In this document: positions 9,018 to 17,770 of the stretch, piece after piece
How the letters are laid out: every line of letters begins with the position of its first letter
Position numbering within the stretch: position 1 is the first letter of the stretch
Assembly (NCBI GenBank): GCA_937920085.1
Contig: CALETE010000080.1
Location: forward strand, 186,001-250,000
Direction: 5' to 3'
Source of the DNA: an uncultured Alphaproteobacteria bacterium
Lineage (GTDB): Bacteria > Pseudomonadota > Alphaproteobacteria > Caulobacterales > Caulobacteraceae
DNA length: 64,000 nt
The notes under the pieces: generated by a model
Seen by the model: only the letters and a program-made list of their open reading frames with translations
Database searches by the model: none
What the model was told of the DNA's origin: nothing
Program-made: the position numbers and the translations under genes

Positions 9018-9806
9018 CTATTTGCCCGTGAAAACAGCTGGACGTTTTTCCAGGAAGGCCGCGACGCCCTCCTTGTGATCGGCGGACTTGAAACAGCCTG
9101 ACAAGGCTTCAACATGGGCCCGCATATGCTCTGACATATCCCGCTCCAGCCCGTGCCAGACGAGCTTTTTCATCAGGCGCAGGGACATGGGTGAAGATTT
9201 CAGATACCGCCGCGCCTCGGTCATAGCGGCCTCCATGAGGTTTTCCGGTGCCACCAGTTCGTTGGCATAGCCCAGGGCCAAGGCTTCTGTGCCGGTGATC
9301 TGATCTCCGGAATAGAGCAGACGCAGGGCCTTTGACGGCCCTACAAGCCGCGGCAGGATCCAACTGCCGGCACCTGTATCGGGTACCAGGCCCCGATGGG
9401 CGAAGTTCCAGGCAAACCTTGCGCGGTCCGTGACGATGCGGACATCACACTGACTAGACCACTCGGCACCCATGCCGATGGCAAACCCATCGATGGCACC
9501 GATCACCGGCTTGGGGCAAGCGACCAGGGGCCACCATTTGCCATCCTCATGAGCTTCCCCGCGCACGCCGCGGGTCTCGCCGGGAATAGTGGCCAAGTCG
9601 GCAAGATCAGTTCCTGCGCAGAAGGTGCCCCCCGAACCCGTGACGATGATCACCCGGACCCGGTCATCAGCACCGAGGGCCGCTGCCTGTTCAGTGAAGG
9701 CACCAAGCATGGCATAGGTAATCGCATTGCGCTTTTCGGCCCGATCAATGGTCAAAATGGCAATGCCGTCGTCGCCGATTTCGCTGCGGATGTGATGGGC
9801 CGTCAT
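9018..9806 (-). CDS. Enoyl-CoA hydratase/isomerase family protein
   Basis: A 262-aa crotonase-fold protein. The oxyanion-hole regions are AGTDLADL after a TGSGGTFCAG strand and GAIDGFAIGMGAEWSSQCD. The second catalytic Glu region is less canonical (VPDTGAGSWILPRLVG, where classic hydratases have a Glu), so isomerase or other crotonase chemistry is possible. The start has GGGAGG six bases upstream. It is separated by 157 empty bases from the peroxiredoxin gene and probably has its own promoter in the 167-base gap before pdeA. Confidence 0.9.
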   Translation of the reverse strand: MTAHHIRSEIGDDGIAILTIDRAEKRNAITYAMLGAFTEQAAALGADDRVRVIIVTGSGGTFCAGTDLADLATIPGETRGVRGEAHEDGKWWPLVACPKPVIGAIDGFAIGMGAEWSSQCDVRIVTDRARFAWNFAHRGLVPDTGAGSWILPRLVGPSKALRLLYSGDQITGTEALALGYANELVAPENLMEAAMTEARRYLKSSPMSLRLMKKLVWHGLERDMSEHMRAHVEALSGCFKSADHKEGVAAFLEKRPAVFTGK

Positions 9807-9973
9807 GTCTGCCTCCCGAGGTGCATGGTTTGTTGGCCTGAGCAGACCGCAGAAGCGGTCCCGGGTCCAGCCCCTGTTCGGACCGGGCGGAGCTGTTTTC
9901 AGGGGGTACCGGACCTTGAACCCCGATATGGGGGATTTTTAGGCTCGGACCATGAGGTTAAGGCAAACGCCGC
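9807..9973. other. Intergenic region with several stem-loops
   Basis: 167 bases between pdeA and the enoyl-CoA hydratase gene. It holds a perfect hairpin GACCGC-AGAA-GCGGTC (9845-9860), an imperfect one centred near 9875, and CCCC-GATAT-GGGG followed by a T-run on the plus strand (about 9921-9940). They may terminate the pdeA transcript. No open frame of note is seen. Confidence 0.5.
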
Positions 9974-11632
9974 CTAACCCCTCGCCTTCACAGGGGCCAA
10001 GCCGTCCACATAGCTTTCATTGAGATAGACTTCAGCGTCCTGCGGCGACAGGGCGGGGCCATAGCCGAACCCTTGGCCATAGTCGCAGCCCACCGACAGC
10101 AGCAGCTTGGCCATTTGGGCGTTCTCGACTCCTTCGGCCACCACTTCGAGGGACAGATCCTGTCCCAGCTTGACCACAGATGAAACGATCTTGGCTGACC
10201 CTTCATTGGTGGCCATGGTTCGCACAAAATAGCGATCGATCTTCAGGGTGTCGAACGGCAGGCGCGTAAGATAGCTTAGTGACGAAAATCCAGTTCCAAA
10301 GTCATCCAGCGCTATGGCTGCACCTGCCGCACGCAGATCCCCGAGGATTAAGGCGGCCTGATCCGGATCGCGCATGACATCGCCTTCCGTGACTTCGAGT
10401 TTCAAGGCCCCGGGGGGTAGGCCCGTCTCCCGGCGAATACGCATGACGTCGGCCACCAGATCCTTGCGATCAAGTTCGGCGGTCGAGAGATTGACGGCCA
10501 CGGTCATGTCTGCGGCGGCCCGATAATCCCGTCGCCAGATCGCCAATTGACGCGCTGCTTCGCCCATCATCATGGCACCGACCGCATTCATCAGACCCAT
10601 CTCCTCGCAGAGCGGGATGAACTGATCTGGCATAACCAAGCCAAGCCGGGGATGGCGCCAGCGGATAAGGGCTTCAAATCCGGAAAGTGCCCCGGTGGAA
10701 AGACGGACAATCGGCTGGTAATAAGGGCAGAGCTCGCCACGCCCCAGAGCCCCCTTGAGATCGGCCTCCATGGCCAGGCGACTCAAACCATCGCGCTCCA
10801 TCTTGCGGCCATAAGCGGCAGCACCGCCACGGCCTGACCCTTTGGCCGCTTCCACAGCCAGTTCCGCCCGACGCAGGAGCTCTGCCGCCTCGGGTGCATC
10901 CTCGCCACCTTCGACCGCCACGGCACCAATTGAGAGGGTGGGATGGATATCAAATCCAGCGACATTGAGGGGTGATTCAAGAGCATTTCGCAGGATGGCC
11001 GAGGTCGAATGCTCCCCTTTCAGGGCCAGGACGGCATACTCGTCCTCGCCAACCCTTGCAGCTAAGGCATTTTTTGGAAATGCCGAGATCAGGCGCGAAC
11101 CGAGGGTCGAAAGAATTAGGTCCGCCCGGTCGTGACCAAGGGCGTCATTGAGACGCCGGAGCCGGTCAAGGTCAGCAACAACGAGTTCATAGGTGCCCGG
11201 CTGTGTCAGCCTTTGGCGGACTTGGGTGATAAAGCTTCGCCGATCCATCAGTCCGGTCAGCACATCATAGACGATCTTATCGGCCTCTGGGGCTGGGGTA
11301 ATGACTCCAGCGGCGCGGACCCCGTCTTCCAGCCAAACACCGCGCCAAAGACATGTGGCACCACCACGCAGGCTAAAGAGAAGGGATATTGCCTCCCCAG
11401 GCGCTCGGACTGTCAGCAGATCCTCGGCAATCGCCCGATCCTTTGGAAGGGTCAGGGCGCGTATGGCCGCGGACGAACATTGAGGGGCCAGGAGGGCTAG
11501 ACCGAGGGGCTGAACACTACCCGTCACCGAAAGCCGATCTGCCGAGGGCTCCCAAAGCCATAGGGCGGCCTCTCCAGCCCCTAGGGCTTCCAGCGTCGTC
11601 GTCGCATCCCAAGTTTTGCGGTCGCTGCCCAT
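9974..11632 (-). CDS. pdeA: PAS-GGDEF-EAL c-di-GMP phosphodiesterase, PdeA-like
   Basis: A 552-aa protein. Residues about 10-120 look PAS-like, 125-285 form a GGDEF domain and 300-550 an EAL domain. The cyclase signature is degenerate (GEDEY, 195-199), while the EAL domain keeps its catalytic set: EALIRW, the Glu of LEVTEGDV, DDFGTGFSS and VAEGVE. Caulobacter PdeA (CC3396) has the same layout, a GEDEF motif used as an allosteric GTP sensor, and as I recall the same neighbourhood near the cox genes. The start at 11632 has GGAG close upstream; a longer frame would run 79 bases into the acetyltransferase gene. The protein ends in Arg-Gly. Confidence 0.85.
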   Translation of the reverse strand: MGSDRKTWDATTTLEALGAGEAALWLWEPSADRLSVTGSVQPLGLALLAPQCSSAAIRALTLPKDRAIAEDLLTVRAPGEAISLLFSLRGGATCLWRGVWLEDGVRAAGVITPAPEADKIVYDVLTGLMDRRSFITQVRQRLTQPGTYELVVADLDRLRRLNDALGHDRADLILSTLGSRLISAFPKNALAARVGEDEYAVLALKGEHSTSAILRNALESPLNVAGFDIHPTLSIGAVAVEGGEDAPEAAELLRRAELAVEAAKGSGRGGAAAYGRKMERDGLSRLAMEADLKGALGRGELCPYYQPIVRLSTGALSGFEALIRWRHPRLGLVMPDQFIPLCEEMGLMNAVGAMMMGEAARQLAIWRRDYRAAADMTVAVNLSTAELDRKDLVADVMRIRRETGLPPGALKLEVTEGDVMRDPDQAALILGDLRAAGAAIALDDFGTGFSSLSYLTRLPFDTLKIDRYFVRTMATNEGSAKIVSSVVKLGQDLSLEVVAEGVENAQMAKLLLSVGCDYGQGFGYGPALSPQDAEVYLNESYVDGLAPVKARG

Positions 11633-11664
11633 AGGCTCCAAAAGGTGCGAAGCCCTGGCCCCGC

Positions 11665-12276
11665 CTAAACTGAAAATCCCAAATCTGATCCGTCCTGGCT
11701 CCGAAGCGGAGTCACGAGGCCGAACAGGACATGGTCTCGCCAAACGCCATTAATTTTCAGATAAGCCTTTGCTTCGCCTTCCTCTGTAAAGCCTGCTTGA
11801 GCAAGTAATCGGCGAGAGGGCGTATTTTGTGGCACACAGGCGGCCTCCAGACGGTGCAGCCCCAGGCGTCGAAACGCAAATCCGGTCAGGGCTCGAACCG
11901 CCCCAAGGGTCTGCCCCTGCCGGGCAAAGGGCTTGCCACACCAATATCCCACAGTCCCCATCTGTGCGACACCGCGCCGGATATTCGACAAGGTGATGCC
12001 ACCCGTCAGTGCACCATCTGTCTGGCGGAAAACAAAAAACGAGTAGGCAACCCCGGCCTCGCGGTCCCTTTGATAGGTCGCCAGTCGCCGCCGGAAGGCC
12101 GCGCGCGTCAGGTCATCCTGCGCCCAGGTTGGCTCCCAAGGCTGCAAAAAGTCCCGGGACTGGGCGCGCAAGTCATGCCAAGCGACAAAGTCAGAGCCCC
12201 GCGGGGGGCGCAAGAAAACAGCTTCACCCTCCACTCGAAGGCCAGCTTCCATTGCGATCCAATCTAGTAGCGCCAT
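11665..12276 (-). CDS. GNAT N-acetyltransferase (RimJ/RimL type)
   Basis: A 203-aa acetyl-CoA-dependent N-acetyltransferase. It has the RimJ/L-type pattern: LRPPRGSDFVAWHDLR at the start, the acetyl-CoA loop around GYWCGKPFARQGQTLGAVRAL, and LEAACVPQNTPSRRLLAQAGF near the end. RimJ/RimL relatives acetylate ribosomal protein N-termini, but many act on small molecules, so the target is open. It lies between the M16 peptidase (37-base gap) and pdeA (32-base gap), all in one direction. Confidence 0.88.
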   Translation of the reverse strand: MALLDWIAMEAGLRVEGEAVFLRPPRGSDFVAWHDLRAQSRDFLQPWEPTWAQDDLTRAAFRRRLATYQRDREAGVAYSFFVFRQTDGALTGGITLSNIRRGVAQMGTVGYWCGKPFARQGQTLGAVRALTGFAFRRLGLHRLEAACVPQNTPSRRLLAQAGFTEEGEAKAYLKINGVWRDHVLFGLVTPLRSQDGSDLGFSV

Positions 12277-12313
12277 GGCGCAAGCCTCACTGGATTTCCA
12301 TCGACACGGACAA

Positions 12314-13576
12314 TTAGGACGTAAAGATCGCGCTGCGGAAGGCCTCTGCCGCCTTGTGGGCGCTCTTGGGGCCCAGGATGCTGGTGACGACCTTGCCGGG
12401 TAGGGTAAGCCCGGCCCCGACCCGCTGCAGATCGGTTGCTGTCACGCGGTCTACGTCTTCGGCAATTTCAGCCGTGGTCAAAAGCCGGTCAAACAACAAG
12501 ACCTGCCCTGCCGCCTGCTCTGCGCGTGCGAGAGGCGACTCCCGCGCCATGAACAGGCCAGCCTTCAGCTGCGCCTTGGCCCGAGACAGTTCGGCGACCG
12601 TAACATCCCGTGCCAAACTAAGGATCTGCTGAGCGGCCACCTCAGCCAGCCGAGCGGCGTCCTTAGCCGCGCAGCCTGCAAAAATCCCGAGTACGCCCTG
12701 ATCGGCATAGGTTTCTGCAAAAGCGTCGACCGCATAGGCCAGACCCAGCTTCTCCCGCGCCTCCTGAAACAGCCGTGAGGACATGCCACCGCCAAGGATT
12801 TCAGCAAAAAGGCGAAGGGCGAAATAATCAGGGTCTGCGACGCCGATGGTTGGCAGCATAAAGACCAGATTGGCCTGCTCCAGGCTCTTGGACTCTGAAC
12901 GGTCTCCGCCGGTGAAGTGCGCCGGGTGGTAATCGGTGGTCGGCACCTGATCGAGGCTGCCAAAGTCACGCTCGGCGAGGGCCAGAACCTCGTCTTCGTC
13001 CACTGCGCCGCTGGCAGCAAAGATCAGCTTGTCGGGAGCGTAAAGTTGAGCCCGCCAAGCCTGCAAACCTTCTGGGGTTGCCGGCGCAATAGACTGGTCG
13101 GTCCCAAGAATAGAACGACCCAGGGGCTGTCCCTCATAGGCCGCCGATTGGGCCATTTCGAAGACCTGATCATCTGGGGTATCGACCGCCTCGGCAATCT
13201 CCTGACCGACCACCTGTTTTTCGCGCACTAGATCATCGAGGTCCATGCGCGGGCGTAGGATCAGGTCGGCAAGGACCGCAGAGCCAAGGTCCAGCCCCCC
13301 TGCCAGGGCGCGGACCTGGAAACTGGTACGCTCATACCCCGTGGCCGCATTAATGTGCCCGCCTTGGCCTTCGATGGATTCAACAATCTCCCGGGCACTG
13401 CGGTTACCTGCGCCCTTGAAGACCATGTGTTCAAGCAGGTGCGACCATCCAGATTGAGACGCATCCTCATGGCGCGCGCCGCGCCCCGCGACGACAGAAA
13501 GAGCGACAGTCTCGAGCCCGGGCACCGGATCACAGATGACCCTTACGCCGTTACTGAGAGTATGAAGGCGGGTCAA
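12314..13576 (-). CDS. M16 family zinc metallopeptidase (processing-peptidase-like)
   Basis: A 420-aa inverzincin peptidase. The inverted zinc motif HLLEH occupies residues 46-50, with the downstream acidic ligand expected in the GQEIAEAVDTPDD region, so this is the catalytically competent beta-type subunit. The start codon is TTG at 13576; AGGA lies six bases upstream and overlaps the stop of thrC, which ends 7 bases before. The order thrC then M16 peptidase is common in alphaproteobacteria. It probably degrades peptides. Confidence 0.92.
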   Translation of the reverse strand: MTRLHTLSNGVRVICDPVPGLETVALSVVAGRGARHEDASQSGWSHLLEHMVFKGAGNRSAREIVESIEGQGGHINAATGYERTSFQVRALAGGLDLGSAVLADLILRPRMDLDDLVREKQVVGQEIAEAVDTPDDQVFEMAQSAAYEGQPLGRSILGTDQSIAPATPEGLQAWRAQLYAPDKLIFAASGAVDEDEVLALAERDFGSLDQVPTTDYHPAHFTGGDRSESKSLEQANLVFMLPTIGVADPDYFALRLFAEILGGGMSSRLFQEAREKLGLAYAVDAFAETYADQGVLGIFAGCAAKDAARLAEVAAQQILSLARDVTVAELSRAKAQLKAGLFMARESPLARAEQAAGQVLLFDRLLTTAEIAEDVDRVTATDLQRVGAGLTLPGKVVTSILGPKSAHKAAEAFRSAIFTS

Positions 13577-13583
13577 AATCGTC

Positions 13584-14975
13584 CTAAGCGCTGGCGAAGT
13601 TCAGGACATAGGCCTTAACAGCCTCGATATCCGCCGGAAGATGATCGAACCGCTCGGGCTTGTCGGCAAGACCGCGGGCCTTTCTCGGGACCACAGGCGT
13701 TTCGCCGATCACCGCATGCACCGCCTCCGGGAATTTAGCGGGAGAGGCGGTCGCAAGAATAATGACAGGCGCGTCAAAATTCCGCGTCCTCTGGAAGGCG
13801 CTGACACCGACCGCGGTATGGGGATCAATGACCTCTCCGGTTTCGTTAAAGGTCGCCAAGATCGTCCGGCTCGTCTCGCCTTCGCTGACCATCAAGCCCT
13901 GGAACGTCTCCCGCATGTGGGCCAGAGCCTGGGGCGGAATATCAATGACCCCGGTTTCAATGAAGGATGCAAAGGCCCGGCCGGTTTCGACGCCATCGCG
14001 CTTGACCCCTTCGAAATAGAGCCGCTCGAAGTTAGAGGCCGACTGAATATCCATGGCCGGTGACTGTGTTGTCTGGACCGCACCGCGGGTATAGCGGCCG
14101 GTTTGAAACGCCCGGGCCAGAATGTCGTTGGCGTTGGTCGCAACGAGGATTGAAGAAATCGGCAGGCCCATAGTCTTTGCCACATAACCTGCAAACCCAT
14201 CGCCGAAATTCCCCGAAGGTACAGCAAAGGCCACCGGTCGATGGGGTGCTCCAAGGGCGACGGCAGTGGTAAAATAGTAGACGCTTTGGGCAACGATCCG
14301 GGCGAAGTTGATGGAATTGACCGCCGACAGGCCAACGGCTTGCTTCAGGCCATCATCTGCCAGGGCCAGCTTAAGGATCGCCTGACAGTCGTCAAAGGTC
14401 CCATCGACCGCCACGCAGGCAACATTGGCTTCACGGGCGGTGGTCATAAAGCGGCGCTGGACTTCGGAAATCCGACCGTCCGGAAACATGGCGATGATCT
14501 TCGTGTTCGCGCGCCCCCGGAAGGCCTCTACCGCCGCGCCACCCGTGTCGCCTGAGGTGGCACACAGAATGGTCTGGGTGCGATTACGGAGCGCCAGCAC
14601 ATGATCAGATAGACGCGCAAGCAGTTGCATGGCCACGTCCTTGAAGGCCAGGCTGGGGCCGTGGAAAAGCTCCGCAATGAACCCCCCCGGGGCAATCTGG
14701 GTCAGGGGAACAACGGCCGGGTGCGTAAAGGTGGCATAGGCCTCGTCACACATGTCGCTGAGGGTTTCACGAGCGATTTCATCGCCAACGAATTTGGCAA
14801 GGACCTCAGTGGCAACATGGGCATAGGGGCGGCCGGCGAAATCAGCGATTTCAGCTTGAGTGAAGCTTGGCCAGGTCTCGGGGACATAGAGCCCGCCATC
14901 GGGGGCTAATCCTGCCAGAACGGCATCCAAAAAGCCGACAGCCGGTGAAGCACCCCGCGTCGAAATATAGCGCAT
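13584..14975 (-). CDS. thrC: Threonine synthase
   Basis: A 463-aa PLP enzyme that converts O-phosphohomoserine to threonine. The Schiff-base lysine is K112 in GPSLAFKDVAMQLL, and the N-terminus MRYISTRGASPAVGF is typical of proteobacterial ThrC. The start at 14975 shares one base with the SURF1 stop (TGATG), giving tight coupling to the oxidase assembly genes. A longer frame upstream runs into the SURF1 gene and is rejected. Confidence 0.96.
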   Translation of the reverse strand: MRYISTRGASPAVGFLDAVLAGLAPDGGLYVPETWPSFTQAEIADFAGRPYAHVATEVLAKFVGDEIARETLSDMCDEAYATFTHPAVVPLTQIAPGGFIAELFHGPSLAFKDVAMQLLARLSDHVLALRNRTQTILCATSGDTGGAAVEAFRGRANTKIIAMFPDGRISEVQRRFMTTAREANVACVAVDGTFDDCQAILKLALADDGLKQAVGLSAVNSINFARIVAQSVYYFTTAVALGAPHRPVAFAVPSGNFGDGFAGYVAKTMGLPISSILVATNANDILARAFQTGRYTRGAVQTTQSPAMDIQSASNFERLYFEGVKRDGVETGRAFASFIETGVIDIPPQALAHMRETFQGLMVSEGETSRTILATFNETGEVIDPHTAVGVSAFQRTRNFDAPVIILATASPAKFPEAVHAVIGETPVVPRKARGLADKPERFDHLPADIEAVKAYVLNFASA

Positions 14976-15703
14976 CACTCTCTCGCCTTCTTCCAGAGGA
15001 CGGCGACATAAACGCCAGCCAGGGCTGCGGCAAGGCCGAACCAGGTCAGGGCATATTCCAGATGTCGGTTCGAGATTTCGGCGGGGATCGGCGCAGGCTT
15101 CAAAGCCGTCCACTCCGGATTGGTTGAGGTTTCCGCCATGAGAAACAGGGGGGCTGGGCGCTCGACATTCAGAGCCTGAGCCATGGCCGCCACATTGCGG
15201 GAATACCAGTGATTGGCCGCCACCTCATTTGGCGGCGTCACAAAGGTCGCGCGATCGGGAATCCGTAGAACACCGATGAGATGCAGGGGCGTTGTATCTG
15301 TAGGATCAACAAGTGGTCGGGCCGAGATCGTGTCCCCGACAAACCCGCGGTCGACGAGAATACTGCCTAAGGCGGGACCAGCGAGCTTGCAGGCCGAGAT
15401 GATCCGCACCCCGGCACCCGTGTCGCGGACGGAGAAGAGCTCCAGGTATTTCGCCTTGGCCAGGCCGGGGCAATCAACCTCGACGCGGGTAAAATCGGCC
15501 TTAAGCCCTTGGGCAAGCACCTTGCTCAAAGGCTGAGGTGGGGCGGACTTCAGCGCAGCCACCCGTGCTAACAGATCTTCTTTCCACGCTAGGCGCTGAA
15601 GCTGCCAGGCCCCCAAACTCACCAGGACGATAAGGCCAATGCCAACGGCAAGGCTCAGGCCAAATGGCAGCCGAAACTTCGGGAGGGCAGGCTCATTCGC
15701 CAT
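14975..15703 (-). CDS. SURF1 family cytochrome oxidase assembly protein
   Basis: A 242-aa inner-membrane protein with a transmembrane helix at each end (about 15-35 and 215-235) and a periplasmic domain between, the SURF1/Shy1 topology. SURF1 proteins assist heme a insertion into subunit I of aa3-type oxidase. It overlaps the upstream DUF983 gene by 11 bases and thrC by one base, so it belongs to the oxidase assembly operon. Signature pieces are LGAWQLQRLAWKEDL and VLVDRGFV-like ILVDRGFVGD. Confidence 0.95.
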   Translation of the reverse strand: MANEPALPKFRLPFGLSLAVGIGLIVLVSLGAWQLQRLAWKEDLLARVAALKSAPPQPLSKVLAQGLKADFTRVEVDCPGLAKAKYLELFSVRDTGAGVRIISACKLAGPALGSILVDRGFVGDTISARPLVDPTDTTPLHLIGVLRIPDRATFVTPPNEVAANHWYSRNVAAMAQALNVERPAPLFLMAETSTNPEWTALKPAPIPAEISNRHLEYALTWFGLAAALAGVYVAVLWKKARE

Positions 15704-16052
15704 GGCGAGATTCAGACGCCTGATTGGAAAATTGCGCGGCCAGCATCAGGCCCTTGAAAGGGCGCAGGAGGCCAAGGGTGACCACCAGGGTCAAGGGAAG
15801 CCAGACCACAAGATGCACCCAAATGGGCGGGTGATAGGCGACCTCTGTGAACAGCGCTGCAAAGGCGACCAGGAAGCCGCCAATGAGAATTACAAACACT
15901 GCGGGCCCATCTCCTGAGTCCGCCTTAGCGAGATTATAACCACAGGATTCACAGGTCGGAGAGACCTTGAGGAACCCCTCGAATAAGGGGCCCTCACCGC
16001 AATTGGGGCAGTGGCCGGTCGCACCTGCCAGATAGGGATTGTGACCGGCCAT
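15693..16052 (-). CDS. DUF983 membrane protein
   Basis: A 119-aa protein with an N-terminal zinc ribbon (CPNCGEG at about 15-21, CESCGYN at about 34-40) followed by two transmembrane helices. DUF983 proteins almost always sit in alphaproteobacterial cox clusters between coxC and SURF1; their exact role is not established. It starts 7 bases after coxC and overlaps the SURF1 gene. Confidence 0.93.
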   Translation of the reverse strand: MAGHNPYLAGATGHCPNCGEGPLFEGFLKVSPTCESCGYNLAKADSGDGPAVFVILIGGFLVAFAALFTEVAYHPPIWVHLVVWLPLTLVVTLGLLRPFKGLMLAAQFSNQASESRHGE

Positions 16053-16059
16053 TGAACTC

Positions 16060-16941
16060 CTATTTCGCCGCCGCGCCGAAGATCACGTAGATAAAGGCGA
16101 AGAGGAACAGCCAGACCACGTCGACGAAGTGCCAGTACCAAGCCGCAGCTTCGAAGCCGAAGTGCTTTTTGGCGGTAAAGCCACCCCCCATCAGGCGCGC
16201 TAAACAAACGGCCAGGAAGATGGTGCCGATCAGAACGTGGAAGCCATGGAAGCCGGTGGCCATGAAGAAGGACGAGCCATAGAGGCCCGAATTCTCGGCC
16301 CCCTCGCCGCCAAAGAAATACTTGTGCTCGAGGATGTGGCTGTACTCGAACGCCTGGATCGAGGTGAACATCACGCCAAGGGCAATGGTTAGGGCCAGAG
16401 CGATCTTTGCACCACGACGGTCATCGGTCTGGATCGCATGGTGAGCCCAGGTGACCGTCGTGCCAGACAGCAGCAAGGTCAAGGTGTTGACCAGGGGCAA
16501 ATTCCAAGCCGGAACCGTCTCAATGCCCTTAGGTGGCCAGGAGGCCCACGCCGTGCGGACTTCCTCAATGGCCGAAGCCGACCCAGCGCGATGGCCATGG
16601 AACAAAGCCATTTCGAAGAAGATCCAGAACCAGGCGACGAAGAACATGACCTCGGAGGCGATGAACATGATCATACCGTAACGCAGGCCGATGGAGACGA
16701 CCGGCGTATGATCGCCTTGGTTGGCCTCGATGGTCACATCGCGCCACCAAGCGGCCATCGTAAAGAGTACCCCAGCCAGACCCAGGAAGAAGACCAGCGG
16801 GTCATGCTTGGGAAGGCCGAACAGGCCCTTCATCCAGATCACCCCGCCGATAGCCATCACCGTAGCCGCCGCTGAGCCCAACAGGGGCCAAGGGCTAGGA
16901 TTGACCAGATGGTAGTCGTGTTTGACGTCGCCCGCAGACAT
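16060..16941 (-). CDS. coxC: Cytochrome c oxidase subunit III
   Basis: A 293-aa protein with seven predicted transmembrane helices and the subunit III hallmarks SEVMFFVAWFW, GTTVTWAHHAI and GFHGFHVLIGTIFLAV. It is the conserved non-catalytic subunit of aa3-type oxidase that protects proton uptake and turnover stability. It lies 72 bases after ctaG and 7 bases before the DUF983 gene. Confidence 0.97.
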   Translation of the reverse strand: MSAGDVKHDYHLVNPSPWPLLGSAAATVMAIGGVIWMKGLFGLPKHDPLVFFLGLAGVLFTMAAWWRDVTIEANQGDHTPVVSIGLRYGMIMFIASEVMFFVAWFWIFFEMALFHGHRAGSASAIEEVRTAWASWPPKGIETVPAWNLPLVNTLTLLLSGTTVTWAHHAIQTDDRRGAKIALALTIALGVMFTSIQAFEYSHILEHKYFFGGEGAENSGLYGSSFFMATGFHGFHVLIGTIFLAVCLARLMGGGFTAKKHFGFEAAAWYWHFVDVVWLFLFAFIYVIFGAAAK

Positions 16942-17013
16942 GTTCGTCCTTACCCCTCTCGAATCTCATAGACGCGGGACCTCTTCAGGCCGCGCTAGCT
17001 CTCTCAATAGTCG

Positions 17014-17640
17014 CTATAGCCCCGCTATTGGGGTTCCGCCAAGGGCAGATGGTGACTTCTCGCCCGCTGTCGACGCCTGTTTTGGGGCCACAGCAGGATA
17101 GAAGGTGTAGGACAAGGTCACGTCGCGCTTATTGCGGGTGTTCAAGTCCGACGCATATTTCGGATCGACAAAATAGACGACCGGAAACTCAATGGTCTGC
17201 CCAGGGCCAATAGTTTGATCTGAAAAGCAAAAACACTCGAGTTTTCGGAAATAGCCCCCGGCCTGTTCCGGGACGACATTGTAGACAGCATGGCCTGTCA
17301 GAGGCGTCTTTGCGTTATTGGTGACCTTGAAGTAGGCCAATCCAGTCTCGCCGATTTTCACCGTCTGTGACGTTTGTTCTGCCGAAAAAGTCCAGGGCAG
17401 GCCGTGAATATTGGTGTCGAACCGAATCAAGAGCGTTTTGTCGAGGGCAACCTTCGGGGCCATATTTGCCTTGGAAATGGTCCCATTATAGCCGGTGGCT
17501 TGGCAGAAGGCTCTGTATAGGGGCACCGAGGCATAAGCACCTCCAACCATGACCGCGAACACCAAGGCGCAGATCACCGCCACCCGGTTATTGCCCAAGC
17601 CAGGGCGCTTTTCCGGATTAGAGGGGACGCTCAATGACAT
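17014..17640 (-). CDS. ctaG: Cytochrome c oxidase assembly protein CtaG/Cox11
   Basis: A 208-aa copper chaperone that builds CuB in subunit I. It has one N-terminal transmembrane helix (about 17-37), then a periplasmic immunoglobulin-like domain. The copper-binding motif is in ECFCFSDQTIGPGQ, and the upstream VPLYRAFCQATGYNG is also diagnostic. Its start overlaps the 3' end of the 50-aa membrane gene by 23 bases. Confidence 0.96.
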   Translation of the reverse strand: MSLSVPSNPEKRPGLGNNRVAVICALVFAVMVGGAYASVPLYRAFCQATGYNGTISKANMAPKVALDKTLLIRFDTNIHGLPWTFSAEQTSQTVKIGETGLAYFKVTNNAKTPLTGHAVYNVVPEQAGGYFRKLECFCFSDQTIGPGQTIEFPVVYFVDPKYASDLNTRNKRDVTLSYTFYPAVAPKQASTAGEKSPSALGGTPIAGL

Positions 17641-17770
17641 TCCCCTTGAGGTGGGTCACCGTCACAATAAAAACCAGAATGACGAACAGGACCAAGCCCA
17701 GAGCCAGGGCGATGTTTCGGCCCTGACGGGCCTTTGCTTCAAGTTCAGTATCGCGGACGGGATCGCTCAT
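17618..17770 (-). CDS. Small single-pass membrane protein of the cox cluster (CoxF-like)
   Basis: A 50-aa gene: MSDPVRDTELEAKARQGRNI, then a hydrophobic helix (about 20-39), then a basic tail ending ERPL. It starts in an ATGA overlap with the ctaB stop and ends 23 bases inside ctaG, in another frame. A small one-helix protein at exactly this place, between ctaB and ctaG, is common in alphaproteobacterial cox operons and is often left unannotated; its role in oxidase assembly is presumed from position. The two overlaps and the clean helix make a chance frame unlikely. Confidence 0.85.
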   Translation of the reverse strand: MSDPVRDTELEAKARQGRNIALALGLVLFVILVFIVTVTHLKGNVIERPL

